From Harmonia axyridis (lineage: Eukaryota > Arthropoda > Insecta > Coleoptera > Coccinellidae): DNA of 64,000 nucleotides. The notes under the pieces are model-generated. The model was not told the origin of the DNA. It made no database searches and saw only the letters and a program-made list of their open reading frames with translations. A program made the translations under genes and the position numbers. How positions within the stretch are numbered: the first letter of the stretch is position 1; each line of letters opens with the position of its first letter. The DNA is taken from positions 25,916,001 through 25,980,000 of the forward strand of contig NC_059503.1 of the NCBI RefSeq assembly GCF_914767665.1. The letters are read 5' to 3'. This document shows positions 10,685 to 21,354 of the stretch, in pieces.

Positions 10685-12645
10685 CAAGTCATTGTTTTCT
10701 CGGTACCTATTCGTCTTTTGTGAAGAATTCCTAAATGAACGAAACGAAAGATGGCAAAAACATCATTGGAGAAAATTACAAGATAAATACGAACATTAAG
10801 GCTAATGAATATTTTTAAATTTTTTTTCATTCACCTGTTGGAACTGAATAATTTTATAAATCTACATAATCCTTAATACATCAAATTTAATGATAATGAA
10901 GAGGTAGTTCAAGTAGTTTGGTCTTAAAATTATTTTTTATTTTCTGCAATTGATAGCGAAATATACTTTTCATAAACAGTTGAGAAATATTAACTTTTCA
11001 TAAAAAATAAGTTATAAAACGTCAATGAGTTGTGAAAATTGTCACTTTATAGGTCAAAATAACAAAAAATCCATATTTTTTTTATGGTTTTCATAACGCG
11101 ATCAAGATTCATTTAAACAGAAAAAAAAATAGGTAATATATGAACAGGGAGGTTTTGTAGCTAGTTTTAAACTGATTTCAAAATCGAATCTTCACTGAAT
11201 AATATATCTCTAATGATCCTATTTTGAATAATGAAGATAATGCATATACCGATACCAGCTAATGTTACAATAAAACTTATCGCTTCACTCTCCGATGCTA
11301 AAAAGTATCGTTTGTTTTCTTCCCAATAATACGAACTTTTGGAATAAAGAACGCCTGCCAGAAAACTTTGGCTTCGATATTCCGTCATTAGCAGGATATT
11401 TTTCCACATTTCCCAGGGGTTTCGAAAAGCAAGTATCAATTTCCTTTCGCTTTCATTTTCCCAGTAATTTTTCTCCTATCCTCCGGCCCCCACCTGTTCG
11501 GATTTCAGAAGTGAGCTCTATCCGCCAAAGTTTTCCTAATTGTTTTTGACAAGTTGAAAATTATTTTCGGCGTCGGCAAGTTTATTTTCCGCAGCTACAG
11601 CGGCAAAGCCCCCTCTCGGAATGATTAATCGAATATGAAGTTTTCCGTGATAAATCAAGAAATTATTATATTGGAAAAGGATGCGGGAAAAGTGGCGGAA
11701 GTGAAACAAAGGGTGTTTCGTTTCTATGGTTTCCCTTCAATGATACTCTACAACGCCGAAAAATGTTCGGCAATTGATTAATTTGTATCATTTGCCCAAA
11801 TTTATTGTAGTAATGGAGATGAAGGGTTTCCCAATAATTTTGAAAAGCCCGCTATCTGGGCAGCTGACATTTTCCACATTTGATAAGTAAAAACTACGCC
11901 ATTACTTAACATAGAACGATATACGTAAGCATTTAAATTGTTAAAATTCACAACAGAAATAGTGACAATTTTGCAGTCACATTCCCCAAAACTAAAGCAC
12001 TGAAGGTAGAAAAGTTCAGTAGTTGGGGCAAGTAAGTGCTACGAAGAATCGAAACGGTGTGCGTCGCTCAAAAAAAACTGATAATATTATTATTGCACAC
12101 CCAGGTTTGTCAATTCCTCCTCGATCTTGAGAATCGGGCATTCCACAAACGACATTACACCGTATTTTGCATAAAGTCTTTAGTGCAAATTCATTTTAAT
12201 TCTGTGCGGAAATTGCGCAATTCACGTATGGCCAGTTAGAATGAATTGACTGATTTTTCTCACAATTAAATTAGTTTTCGTTTTATATCATTTTTTCAAT
12301 AGTGCCTCAATTATTTTAATGATGAATTTCAAAATTTTTGAAATTTATACATACAATCCATTAAGAAACACAACAGAATCTATTTAGAGTTTTTGAAAAA
12401 AAAAATAATACGTTCTCGTGTATTTCAATTTGAAAATTAATAATATCAATAAACGGAAATATTAATAAATAAGATAGCGATAAATGACAATTGGCTGAAA
12501 ACAGTGTTTTAGAAAAATTGGAAATTTCGTAATAATGACAAAATTCATCATTGAACTGAATGAGATACGATTAAAAAAATTATCAATTTTCAATGTGATT
12601 AAACAAAAACTATGAATTTTTCGTAGAAAAATTGGAAATTGGAAT
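10685..12645. other. No recognised gene; modest GC island 11.4-11.9 kb
   Basis: A minus-strand open frame (11439-11167, 90 codons) ends in a hydrophobic stretch, but no family is recognised and no splice context supports it. 11,440-11,830 is less AT-rich than its surroundings and appears unique. Otherwise featureless. Confidence 0.35.
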
Positions 12646-12652
12646 AGTATAT

Positions 12653-12763
12653 TCTAAAACAAGTTGCAGAATGGGCTCCTATTCCAACACGAATGCGAAA
12701 TTCTAGCGACGAAGGAGCGAGTTTTCGAACGCAAGAGTGTTGCCTTCTGCAACGAGTATTAGA
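12653..12763. repeat. 5' hairpin of copy 1 with CGAAG apex
   Basis: TCTAAAACAAGTTGCAGAA at the left pairs imperfectly with TTCTGCAACGAGTATTAGA at the right. The middle reads ...GCGACGAAGGAGCG..., so a C-GAA-G turn sits at the apex. The hairpins at 14165, 48683 and 58326 have different stems but the same CGAAG apex and similar TATAATAC/TCTAATAC outer ends. Confidence 0.7.
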
Positions 12764-12972
12764 CGATATTTTCTCTATTTCAGTCAAGCTTTGTGAAATA
12801 TTGTCGAAATTCAATGAAAAATTCGGATTTTATTTCCTAGTGACTTTTGTATTGTATCTTGACAGTTGGTGTGACTGTTACGAAAATTGACAGATTACGG
12901 AATTTAAATTTGAATCGTACATACGTTTCGAATTTTTAAATAATTTAAAATTACGCATTAAATTCATGAATT

Positions 12973-13089
12973 ATGTCTGACGAAATCGATTTAACACCAC
13001 CAGAATCAAGAGAAATTGCGAATAATGCTGCAAATCATTTCACTTTATCCAAATCATACATTATGTTGACAATTATTGACGTTTGTTGA
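12973..13089 (+). pseudogene. Recombinase N-terminal fragment (MSDEIDLTPPE...)
   Basis: A 38-codon frame opens MSDEIDLTPPESREIANNAA and then stops. It aligns at its start with the 73-codon frame at 58700 (MSDSEFSLTPPELIEAAQVA): the same MSD, LTPPE and a following Ala-rich helix. After about 28 residues the reading degenerates. The start is chosen because the ATG is at the same place relative to the hairpin in all copies. I infer the relic of a tyrosine recombinase; nothing catalytic remains. Confidence 0.5.
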
Positions 13090-13155
13090 AATTTGATAGG
13101 ATTGAAAGGCAGTAGAGACAACCACAAAACGAAAAATGTAACTGAAAACGATGCT

Positions 13156-13205
13156 GTAATGAGTTCATCACAGCACTGCTTTTAGAACTGTAATGAACTC
13201 ATTAC
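13156..13205. repeat. 3' hairpin of copy 1
   Basis: GTAATGAGTTCATCAC (13156-13171) is an inverted repeat of GTAATGAACTCATTAC (13190-13205), 15 of 16 paired, with an 18-base loop. The same stem and loop length occurs in the inverted copy at 27322-27371, so the structure is a conserved part of the element. Confidence 0.7.
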
Positions 13206-13217
13206 GATACTGAAATA

Positions 13218-13670
13218 GAGAAAGACCTTAATATGATATATGTTGAGTTAGTTTAGATGACAGCGGTGCCAACATTCTAACCACAAAAACAATCCCTCTC
13301 AGCAGACCTTTTACATGGTCAATTTCTGGTTGAGTGTTGTCTGAGAGCAATAACGATAAATAATTAATAATGGGCAGGTGAGTTGATGTATATCCAAAAT
13401 AAATATCAAATTCCGGAATTATGTACATGCACTATTTCGAACCAATAACGTTTTAATTAATTGGGGATTCATTTATTGTTATCTAGCTATATTTCAACTC
13501 GGCAAGAACTCGGTTTGTTTTCGGTTTAATCAGAGGCACAAATAATGATTCCATCCATTTTGGTTAATTATTTACGGACATGAAACTATAAAATTGAATG
13601 GTCATAAATTTCATATTTTACGTTCTGGGGTATTTATATATCTTGGAAAGTATGTATAGTAGTAGCATAT
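13218..13670. other. Spacer between two element copies
   Basis: About 450 bases of AT-rich sequence with no recognised gene. It separates two copies lying head to tail. Confidence 0.35.
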
Positions 13671-14160
13671 TCTAAAACAAGTTACAGAAAAGGCTCCTAT
13701 TCCAACACGAATGCGAAATTGAGTGTTGGAATTGCCTTCTGAAACGAGTATTAGACGATATTTTCTCTATTTGAGTTAAGTCTTGTAAAATATTGTCGAA
13801 ATTCAATGCAAAATTCAGATTTTACATCCTAGGGACTTTTGTATTGTATCTTGGCAGTTGGTGTGACTGTTATGAAAATTGACAGATTACGGAATTTGAA
13901 TTTGAATCGTAGGTTTTGAATTTTGAAATAATTTATAATCACGCATTAAATTCGTGAATTATGTCTGACGAAATCGATTTAATACCATAAGAATTAAAAG
14001 GAATTGCGAATAATGTTGCAAATCATTTCACTATATCCATATTAACGTGTGTTGAAATTCGATAGAATCGGAAATCAGTGCAGACAACCACAACACAAAA
14101 AATATAACTGAAAACAATGCTGTAATAAGTTCATTATTATATAATAGAATAGAGAATAGT
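13671..14160 (+). mobile_element. Hairpin-ended tyrosine-recombinase element, copy 2
   Basis: Co-linear with 12653-13217. The 5' hairpin (13671-13755) has lost its apex by deletion. The leader is well conserved ('GTGACTGTTATGAAAATTGA'), and the ATG at 13961 gives MSDEIDLIP and then a stop. The 3' hairpin is cut short at 'CTGTAATAAGTTCATTA', directly before the family-B hairpin at 14165, as if that element inserted into or beside this 3' end. Confidence 0.6.
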
Positions 14161-14164
14161 TATT

Positions 14165-14286
14165 TATAATACAAGTGCAGAAGGCATTGATATTCTTCCA
14201 CGAGTTCAAAATTCAAAAACGAGCCACGAAGTGGCGAGTTTTGGAATGAACGAGTGGTAGAATGAGCCTTCTGTACGAGTATTATA
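14165..14286. repeat. 122-bp hairpin with CGAAG apex (family B)
   Basis: The apex is a perfect GCCAC/GTGGC stem closed by a GAA loop. The outer arms (GCAGAAGGCATTGATATTCT against ACAGAAGGCTCATTCTACC on the other strand) pair imperfectly. The ends TATAATAC/GTATTATA resemble those of the hairpins at 12653 and 58326. Confidence 0.75.
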
Positions 14287-14575
14287 CATTATTTTCTCTA
14301 ATTCATTGCATTTTTATTGAAATTAATTAAATATTTCCATAAATATCATTTAGTGATCTTTGCATTGAAAAATGTTGGTTGGCAGAACTGATTTCTCTAA
14401 GGCAAATTGATGAATTGACAGATAAAGCCGTGGCGGAAAGTTCGGAGTACCAACATATAATAATGAAATATAACCATGAAAACTGTGCGTTTCTGATATA
14501 TTCTCGCACGATTTTGTTCTACAAGATGTGGAAGAATGAACGGAATAACCACAGAATTAGAGAAATAAATATTCA
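14165..14575 (+). mobile_element. Family-B hairpin element, copy 1
   Basis: Starts with a 122-bp palindrome (14165-14286) whose centre is GCCAC-GAA-GTGGC, with outer ends TATAATAC and GTATTATA. About 290 bp of shared sequence follow. The whole unit is repeated inverted at 48804-48397, and a fragment is at 6620-6830. Both good copies keep an open frame beginning MAELIS-RQIDELTDKAV, which matches no family I recognise. The similarity ends abruptly at 14575, exactly where a mariner fragment begins in the 48.4-kb copy. Confidence 0.65.
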
Positions 14576-14579
14576 TTTC

Positions 14580-15754
14580 TGTTTCTTTTCAGTACTAACA
14601 TGAAAATTCAATTTCTCAATAATTACCTCGTTATAGAACCCGATTTTTGCATCAAATTCAATGCATCTAGGTCAAATATTTTCTGACAACAGCTCTAGAA
14701 AGTAGCAAGATGGGGTTTTGTATTCAATTTTTAAACTAAATATTCAAAAATTTTAAAGAGAGAGATTTCAACTTCTGAAAAATATTTATCCGATTAAATT
14801 GAACTATTTGAGGAAGAAGGATATAAGTTTTCATGGAAGATGTTGATTGGACTGCCAAGCGAGTTCATTTTCTTTTCAAATCTAATATTTTAGAAAATAT
14901 AGTCTAAATTCTGTTCTCAATTTATGAATATTTAAGGAACTTTGGTGTGCAGAGCAATCAGAAAATTCAGTTATTGGTATAGCTGAATTACTTAAGTAAT
15001 TCTTTTGATGGTTGGATGTTTCCGTTCTTCAGCAGGAATATTCAATCATTCAATTTTCTCAATTCATAACAATTCCTCAAATGCGAAAAATATATTAATT
15101 CCAAGAGCTTAAAACCTGTCTGAATCAGTACTCCCCCGACGTTTTCTTGGAATAACCGACATTTCCTTCCCACAACTTCAGAAATAATCATTTTTCATTG
15201 CCATGATTCAACTGAACGGAGGATATTACGGGCAAATCACTCTTAAAGCCTTCTCTTAATGAGAGTAAAATATCGGCCATCTGCGCCTCTCGGGAACTTG
15301 TTGTTTCACCGAAAAACCTGATAGAAATAAGAGGGAAATTGAGATTTGTAGCTCGGTAAGATTTGGATCTCGCTATTTTCTCGGATATGACGATTGGAAT
15401 ATATAAATTAGACATTTGGATCGACGTTCTTATGGAGGAATACAGGGTGGGATTTGACAGATGTATCTTGTTGAATTTACCGTCTATTATTATTCGTCAT
15501 TTCATTGACATTCTAATTCTTTTATTTTTCGAGGTATCGACATTCTAATTTATTTCTTTTCAATGAATTATTGCCGTTTGCTTGAAATCGGAGATGCATT
15601 TCTTCGATTCCTTTGTGATTTTCATTGAGGAAATCTATTTTAGATGAAAATAGGCGGAACTTTACGGTGAATCCTTAAGGTCCTTATAGTCCCATGGTCC
15701 ATATATTGAATACTTAGTAAACTGTAGCATTTTCAAGCATTTACTTTTGCTGTA
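14580..15754. other. No recognised gene
   Basis: AT-rich unique sequence with overlapping short open frames around 15,190-15,550. No protein family, RNA gene or in-window repeat was recognised. Confidence 0.35.
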
Positions 15755-15756
15755 CT

Positions 15757-16832
15757 ATTTAGAGGGATATCGAAAACCGTAAGAAATACAGGGTGGCTTA
15801 TATTACTAAAAATTTGCGTTATTTAGGAATGAGTGTGTTGGTGCAGATAAATGCAAGAGATCTTCAATGGTTCTTAAGATATCTCGAAAAAATTAAAAAT
15901 CGAGGTTTTGTTCTTTCTTGTATAACTCATTTGTTTCTGGAGTTAACTTCGCGAAATTCGGTTTGTAGCCGTTATCCAATATAGAGATTCTAATGGTGTC
16001 TTCAGATTTTTTCTGTTTTGCATTGTTTCAGAAACTCGTTAGTCATTTTTTTTTCGTATGGACACCATATTGATTCTCTTCATGGGGCGATAAAGGAAAT
16101 AATTACGAATTCAACAATTTATCACACTACATAAATATCGAGTCTAGCTGCGCGAATTTGAACTTCATTTTTATTTTTTTGTTCAAGTGGTAGGCTGATG
16201 CCAGAATTGTTAAATAAATTGTTACTTTTAAAAAACCTGAATCCTGTTTGATAGGTAAGGTCCTATTAATCACATAATCATGCTGATACCAATAATCTAC
16301 ACAGAGTACAACTGGCAATGTCTGTAGAAATTGTTCTACATAATTTAAAAAACTCTAGTGTTGGTCTATTCTGGCTCCAGCCTACTACTTAAACAAAAAA
16401 ACAAAAAGGAAGTTCATGTTTGCGTAATTAGACTCGATACTTTTGTAGTGTGATACATTGTTGAATTCGTCATTCTTTCCTTTATCACCACATAAGGAGA
16501 ACTAATATGGCGTCCATAAAAAATTGTCTCTCACGTCTCTGAAACAATGGAAAACAGAAAAATCTGAAGACACCATTAGAATCTCTATATTGGATAATGG
16601 CTACAAACCGAATTTCGTGAAGTTATCTCCAGAAACAAATGGTATATACAGAAAAAAAAAAATCTCGGTTTTTAGTTTTTTCGAGATTTTTCGGGAACCA
16701 CTGGAGTAATTTTGGATCTGTCGACACCAACGCACTAATCCTCCCTAAATATCGTAACTTTTCTGTAAGTCGATCCACTCTGTATTTCTAACGGTTTTCG
16801 ATATCCCTGTAGTGTCCCTCTAAATAGGTCTA
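15757..16832. mobile_element. ~1.07-kb foldback element with ~445-bp inverted arms
   Basis: Arm 15757-16200 is the inverted copy of arm 16375-16832, with marked divergence in places. Shared words include CTATTTAGAGGGA, GGTTTGTAGCCGTTATCCAA, 'AGAGATTCTAATGGTGTC' and 'CAACAATTTATCACACTAC'. The ~175-bp spacer holds, on the minus strand, a match to LINE-derived sequence at 24790-24880 (ACAATTTCTACAGACATTGC). The arm sequence also occurs singly at 24225-24437, next to a LINE RNase H fragment. This is either a long-TIR foldback transposon or two head-to-head insertions of one repeat. Confidence 0.75.
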
Positions 16833-17082
16833 ATCCTGTATAATAAACAATGGTGTGAAAACTGCACCGTCTTAATTCAATCTTGGAAACTGCACAGACA
16901 AAAACGTGAACAGTGGAAATTTGCAAGGTGTTGAATATTTTTCTGGAACGTTTTACTACCGAATATAATAAGAGAAAAGAGAATATTTATAATAGGGAAG
17001 CTTTCTAGTCTCCAAATCGTCACTGAACTTGGCGGATGTTGTATGTTTTTTCCAGAAGCGTCAAAAAGCAAGAATGCCGCGA
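16746..17082 (+). repeat. Block A, first copy of a ~338-bp recent duplication
   Basis: Nearly identical to 17843-18180: two substitutions and one extra T were noticed. It begins inside the right arm of the foldback element and runs into unique sequence, ending at AAGAATGCCGCGA. The boundaries do not coincide with an obvious transposon end. Confidence 0.9.
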
Positions 17083-17374
17083 TATATTTCGATGTATCGT
17101 TCGCCATATTTTCTGCACAACTCCTAGTATTTCGCATATATACCCACGTTAAAAAATTACCCGTTCACATAACACATCGTAGCACACCATTCAAAGTACG
17201 CCAAACGACTGCGACGGTTGCAATATGTAGGTATATAGTGTAGTTAAAGGTTCCGATTCGTGATTTCTGTTAGATGTTACCAACTTTTCGAAAACAAAGT
17301 GAAACTTAAAATATTGGGCAGTTCGGCAAAGTCACCTCCGTTGGCAAAGTCACACCGCTCTACCGTACGTAAGA
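17083..17374. other. Unique spacer between duplicated blocks
   Basis: No gene or repeat recognised. It separates block A from block B. Confidence 0.4.
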
Positions 17375-17840
17375 ATACCCTACGGAGAAACAATTGTACA
17401 TACAGCAAAAATATTCGTATGAAACATACCTGAATTTTTGGTAGAATTGGTGGTGAGTATTGGCTAAATATTGCTTTTGCAAATGCAAATATGCAAATGT
17501 TTATAATCCGGTCCCTAATTATCACCAAATCTAAAAACCTTCAAAATCTTCATCAAGGAATGTATTCATATAATGGCTTCATATCCAGTAAAGTATTTAT
17601 AGTCGAGTTGAAATACGGCGTTTTTCTTTTTCGATATATTCCACCTTTCTTAAATTTCTCCAATGAAACAATAGTTTTCTTCAGTATGCAATTGAGTATG
17701 AGCAATCTCAAAGGAGTATATGAAGCAGGAAGTATGAATATCGATATTTTCAATAAGAATGTGTAAGCTTATAGCCAATTAAATATTTTAGTTGGGCTCC
17801 GTCAATATTGTCGACGGAATTGTTAAGTGGTAAACTATTC
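17375..17840 (+). repeat. Block B, first copy (empty site)
   Basis: Homologous to 21355-21938 in the same orientation. Shared words include GGAGAAACAATTGTA, 'GAGTATGAGCAATCTCAAAG' and 'GTTGGGCTCCGTCAATATTG'. At 17602-17609 it has a single GTCGAGTT where the second copy carries an 80-bp insertion. Its right end, TAAACTATTC, is joined directly to block A second copy. Confidence 0.85.
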
Positions 17841-17842
17841 CA

Positions 17843-18180
17843 TAAATATCGTAACTTTTCTGTAAGTCGATCCACTCTGTATTTCTAACGGTTTTCGATA
17901 TCCCTGTAGTGTCCCTCTAAATAGGTCTAATCCTGTATAATAAACCATGGTGTGAAAATTGCACCGTCTTAATTCAATCTTGGAAACTGCACAGACAAAA
18001 ACGTGAACAGTGGAAATTTGCAAGGTGTTGAATATTTTTCTGGAACGTTTTACTACCGAATATAATAAGAGAAAAGAGAATATTTATAATAGGGAAGCTT
18101 TCTAGTCTCCAAATCGTCACTGAACTTGGCGGATGTTGTATGTTTTTTTCCAGAAGCGTCAAAAAGCAAGAATGCCGCGA
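17843..18180 (+). repeat. Block A, second copy
   Basis: A copy of 16746-17082 at about 99% identity, placed immediately after the end of block B. Beyond AATGCCGCGA the two copies diverge at once, so the copied segment has sharp edges. Recent origin is implied, or an assembly artefact joining two haplotypes. Confidence 0.9.
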
Positions 18181-18724
18181 ACCACCAACGAAAAAGTCCG
18201 GAACAATGAAAAGACAGAAGCGTAATAAACCCTTTATGTTGGAGAGAATAAAAAATTCCATCATACGGAGAGATTTCCCTATTTCGTGCATTTCCCAGGG
18301 CCCCTCTCGAGCCGTATAAGCCTTACGAATATATGGACCTACTAAACTCGTAGTAGTAAAATTCGAAAGTAAAATACAAATAGTACAATAAACATAACAA
18401 TTCCGTATAATATTGTCCCGGGGAGGGAAATGCAGAACCGGAAAACATACGATAATGCCTTTTCCCTCTTCACAATTTCAACTTTGACCATTAAAAATGT
18501 TTGTTTTCCGGATACGGCTTTCCGATATTTGAATAAAAACTGGGCGTAAACGCAAGATGTTACAAGGGCGTTAAGAGCATTTGCGGACGCGTAAATATCC
18601 GGAAATCCTTTTTCCTCACATTTCCTATCGCGACATCGCTATAGATTTCCCGGGCATGAAAATGAGGATGGGAAAGACTGAAACGAACGAATCATAGAGT
18701 ATTTCAATATTTTAGTACGGTTTA
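18181..18724. other. GC-richer unique island
   Basis: 18,200-18,680 contains more CpG and GC than its neighbours ('CCCGGGGAGGGAAATGCAG'). No open frame with recognisable features. Possible conserved non-coding or regulatory DNA. Confidence 0.3.
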
Positions 18725-18732
18725 GCTGATGG

Positions 18733-20016
18733 CAAGGGCGTAGAAATGGGGGGTACTGGGTGTAATTACCCCTCCCAAGATTTACAGAATATAAAATAAC
18801 AGAATTATCGCAAAGACAAAGAACGAAATTTTTTCCAAAAATTGAACCAGGTATCATTTTACTTTTCGTCGAAATCCACAGAGCAGTATAAAATCGGACA
18901 CTTTTACGGTTTATGAGTTTATTATCGCTTTCAAGATGAGTACTTTTATCGGACTACGAGCACGCCTATGCCCGAGGTTTATTATTTTCCTTTATATATC
19001 CGCTTTGTCGGTCTCTTTATCTGCCATATGTAATTTTTGTATTCGTCGTTTTCGGATTTTTGTATCATTCTCGTCACAAAATTTCAATACTGTAGTTATC
19101 AAAGAACTGAACTGAGTAATTCGCATAGAAAAATTGCCTGAGATATTTTGTACCATTTATTGTGTTTCATTCGAATTGCAATTTGTTTGTGAAGACATCA
19201 GTTTTGAATTGATCTACACGGTGTTTCTAAATTGTAGGTACAAATGAAAATGACATGAGTCCCCAAACACATTTTTTTGAGATACAGGTGTTAAAGTTTA
19301 AGTTTTTCCCATAGAACCTTCTCTTCACAAGATATTTAATTTGAATTGGCCATAGATATTTCAATTTGAAGTTTTCATCTTTCATTTCATTATATGCTAA
19401 TTTTTAATGCAAATCGATAGGGTGATATGTTTTCCTTCAGAACTATAATTTGGTGAAACGCCAGTAGTTTAGAAAAATGTAAAAAAACTCTGGTCCAGTA
19501 CTAAACTTTTTGGTTTGTTATAGTTTCATCGTATCTGCTATGCATTTCGAGAAAAAATTTTAAACAGCTCTCTAGTAATCCTCAGGAAAATCCAAATTAT
19601 TATAAAGATCCTGCTGGTAAGCTGTAATAAGTGAATCAAGTTTCGGTACTTATTTACCAACTCTGTAAATAAGATTGATAAAGATTTGATAAACTGATAT
19701 AAGCATCACTAAAACATACGACACACTAGAAACACCCTGTATCTCGAAAACAAAGCGTTTGTGGGCTCATATTCATGGGACTTTTTATTCTTAAAATTAT
19801 CCAAGAAATCTCTCATTTTCCTCCGTAACTCTAATTTAGGAACATCCAGTATGAGGTAAGAAAAACCGAATTGGTAATAAATAAAAATATGTCGATCTAT
19901 TTGGTTGAAACTTCGTTATCAAACTTCTTTTTCTCGCATAACAGATATGAGTAAATGTTGTCGTCAAAAATTTTTTTTCGATTACCTCCCCAAGAAAGAA
20001 AAGTTCTACGCCATTG
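18733..20016 (+). mobile_element. Non-autonomous hAT-like element with 8-bp TSD
   Basis: The ends are CAAGGGCGTAGAA on the left and TTCTACGCCATTG on the right, a 13-bp TIR with one mismatch. The sequence GCTGATGG lies immediately outside both ends (18725-18732 and 20017-20024), a perfect 8-bp target duplication. CA-starting TIRs with 8-bp duplications are typical of hAT elements. No transposase frame is present. An inverted copy lies at 26537-25451, and part of the family is seen at 43840-44530. The intact duplication suggests a fairly young insertion. Confidence 0.85.
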
Positions 20017-20024
20017 GCTGATGG

Positions 20025-21354
20025 TGGGACATGCAATCCGATTTCCCTATTTTAGGATTATTTATACTTCGATTATAATCTGTTATGGTGTTTCAATACC
20101 TGCAGCATACAGATTTTATAAATACCCAAACACCAGGAAAATTTCATTTCCATTTCAAAAATCTCTTCGATGGGACTGTCGAAATTATTTTAGCTGAGTT
20201 TGCACCATTTCTATACATTAATGTGGTGTTGAGTGTTTGAGTATTATCGGTTTGTTTACTTACAGAGTAAATGAGCTGCATTGCAGTTCATTTCAAGTGT
20301 GTTTTATAATTATTTCAATGGATGAAAAAATGCCTCGAGTTTTGCATTACTGGATTATGAGAAACATGCTTGTGAGTGGTTCCTATTTTGGTCGCCTGTA
20401 CCTACGGCGTTCGACGAGAAATTGGTACAAAAAAGACCTAATTTGTGGAAAATGATCTGGTGAATTTTGCATTATATTGAATGCAATTGATTACAAATAA
20501 TGGTACGATCTGATCTTTTCTAAATATACCTCTGATAACCTCAAATTGAAATTTTTAAGTTGTGAAAAAGACGAATATTATTACTAGAAACCAGATAATA
20601 TGCAACATAAAAAGCTTGAAATATGCATATAAGAATAAAACTATGCAAAAAAAATGCATTTCAAAATAAGTATAAATGTTTTTTTAATTGATGTGAATAT
20701 ACATAATATATAGAAGAATAAAAATACACACGAATGGCAGGTTGAAAATATCAATTTCACAAATTCGATACATATTTCAAAATCATCACACAATCAGTTG
20801 ATTAACATATGGATAAATCAGAAAATAAAATTTTGTTCAACTTATCTATTCATTTCACATAAAAGTTGGAAGCCAGAGTTATTTTTCAAAATGTATCAAA
20901 AACTTTTCTTAGACGGAAACATCTTCAGTAATTAGGGTATTTTATTCATTTAGTGAATTGAATTGTTCGATGGCAGATCATGAGAAGTTTTGAGTTCCGT
21001 TAAGGTAGAGCTATGTTTTTTTTAACGTGTATTGTCGAAACTCGTTGGACTGACAAACTGACAGCCTCTATCTATCAAACTATCGGAGTCATCGACCACA
21101 TTGCTGATTGAGAATTTTGGTTGAAATAAGAAGGATAAAACTACTACAACCAAAATATAACATTTGGAATTGAATTAAATTCAGCAGATCCCTTGTGATG
21201 AACGTCAAGAAAAACATGTCAATTTTTTTATTATCTAGTTGAAAGAAGGCTTCAAAATGTCTTCATCTAGTGATGAATTTTGAGATTTCACACTTGGCTT
21301 GAGAATCGTTTGATAATAGTTTTATCGGCTTCCTTGAAAGAACCCGTTTACTAG
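20025..21354. other. No recognised gene; one 25-bp palindrome
   Basis: 20269-20293 reads AAATGAGCTGCA-T-TGCAGTTCATTT, 11 of 12 paired. The rest is AT-rich unique sequence with short frames (for example 20237-20455) that resemble no known protein. Confidence 0.35.

Larger units (their letters stand above)
12653..13217 (+). mobile_element. Hairpin-ended tyrosine-recombinase element, copy 1
   Basis: The element has four parts: a 111-bp 5' palindrome (12653-12763), a ~210-bp leader, an ATG at 12973 opening a recombinase-like N-terminus, and a 3' hairpin (13156-13205). The stretch is repeated at 13671-14160 and inverted at 27847-27310 in the same order, which fixes the unit. It contains no complete gene, so it is non-autonomous or degenerate. 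Target-site duplications could not be defined. Calling it a Crypton-like element rests on the protein start, which matches the better-preserved fragment at 58700. Confidence 0.6.

Noticed and set aside
11167..11439. Minus-strand 90-codon frame with a hydrophobic segment, as a receptor exon
   Set aside because: One hydrophobic run is not diagnostic, no family pattern was recognised, and the plus strand has an equally long frame over the same bases.
12768..13220. TTCTCTATTTCAGT / ACTGAAATAGAGAA as the true TIRs of the hairpin element
   Set aside because: The words are inverted, but the conserved repeat unit in all copies begins at the upstream hairpin, outside the left word, so they are more likely subterminal.
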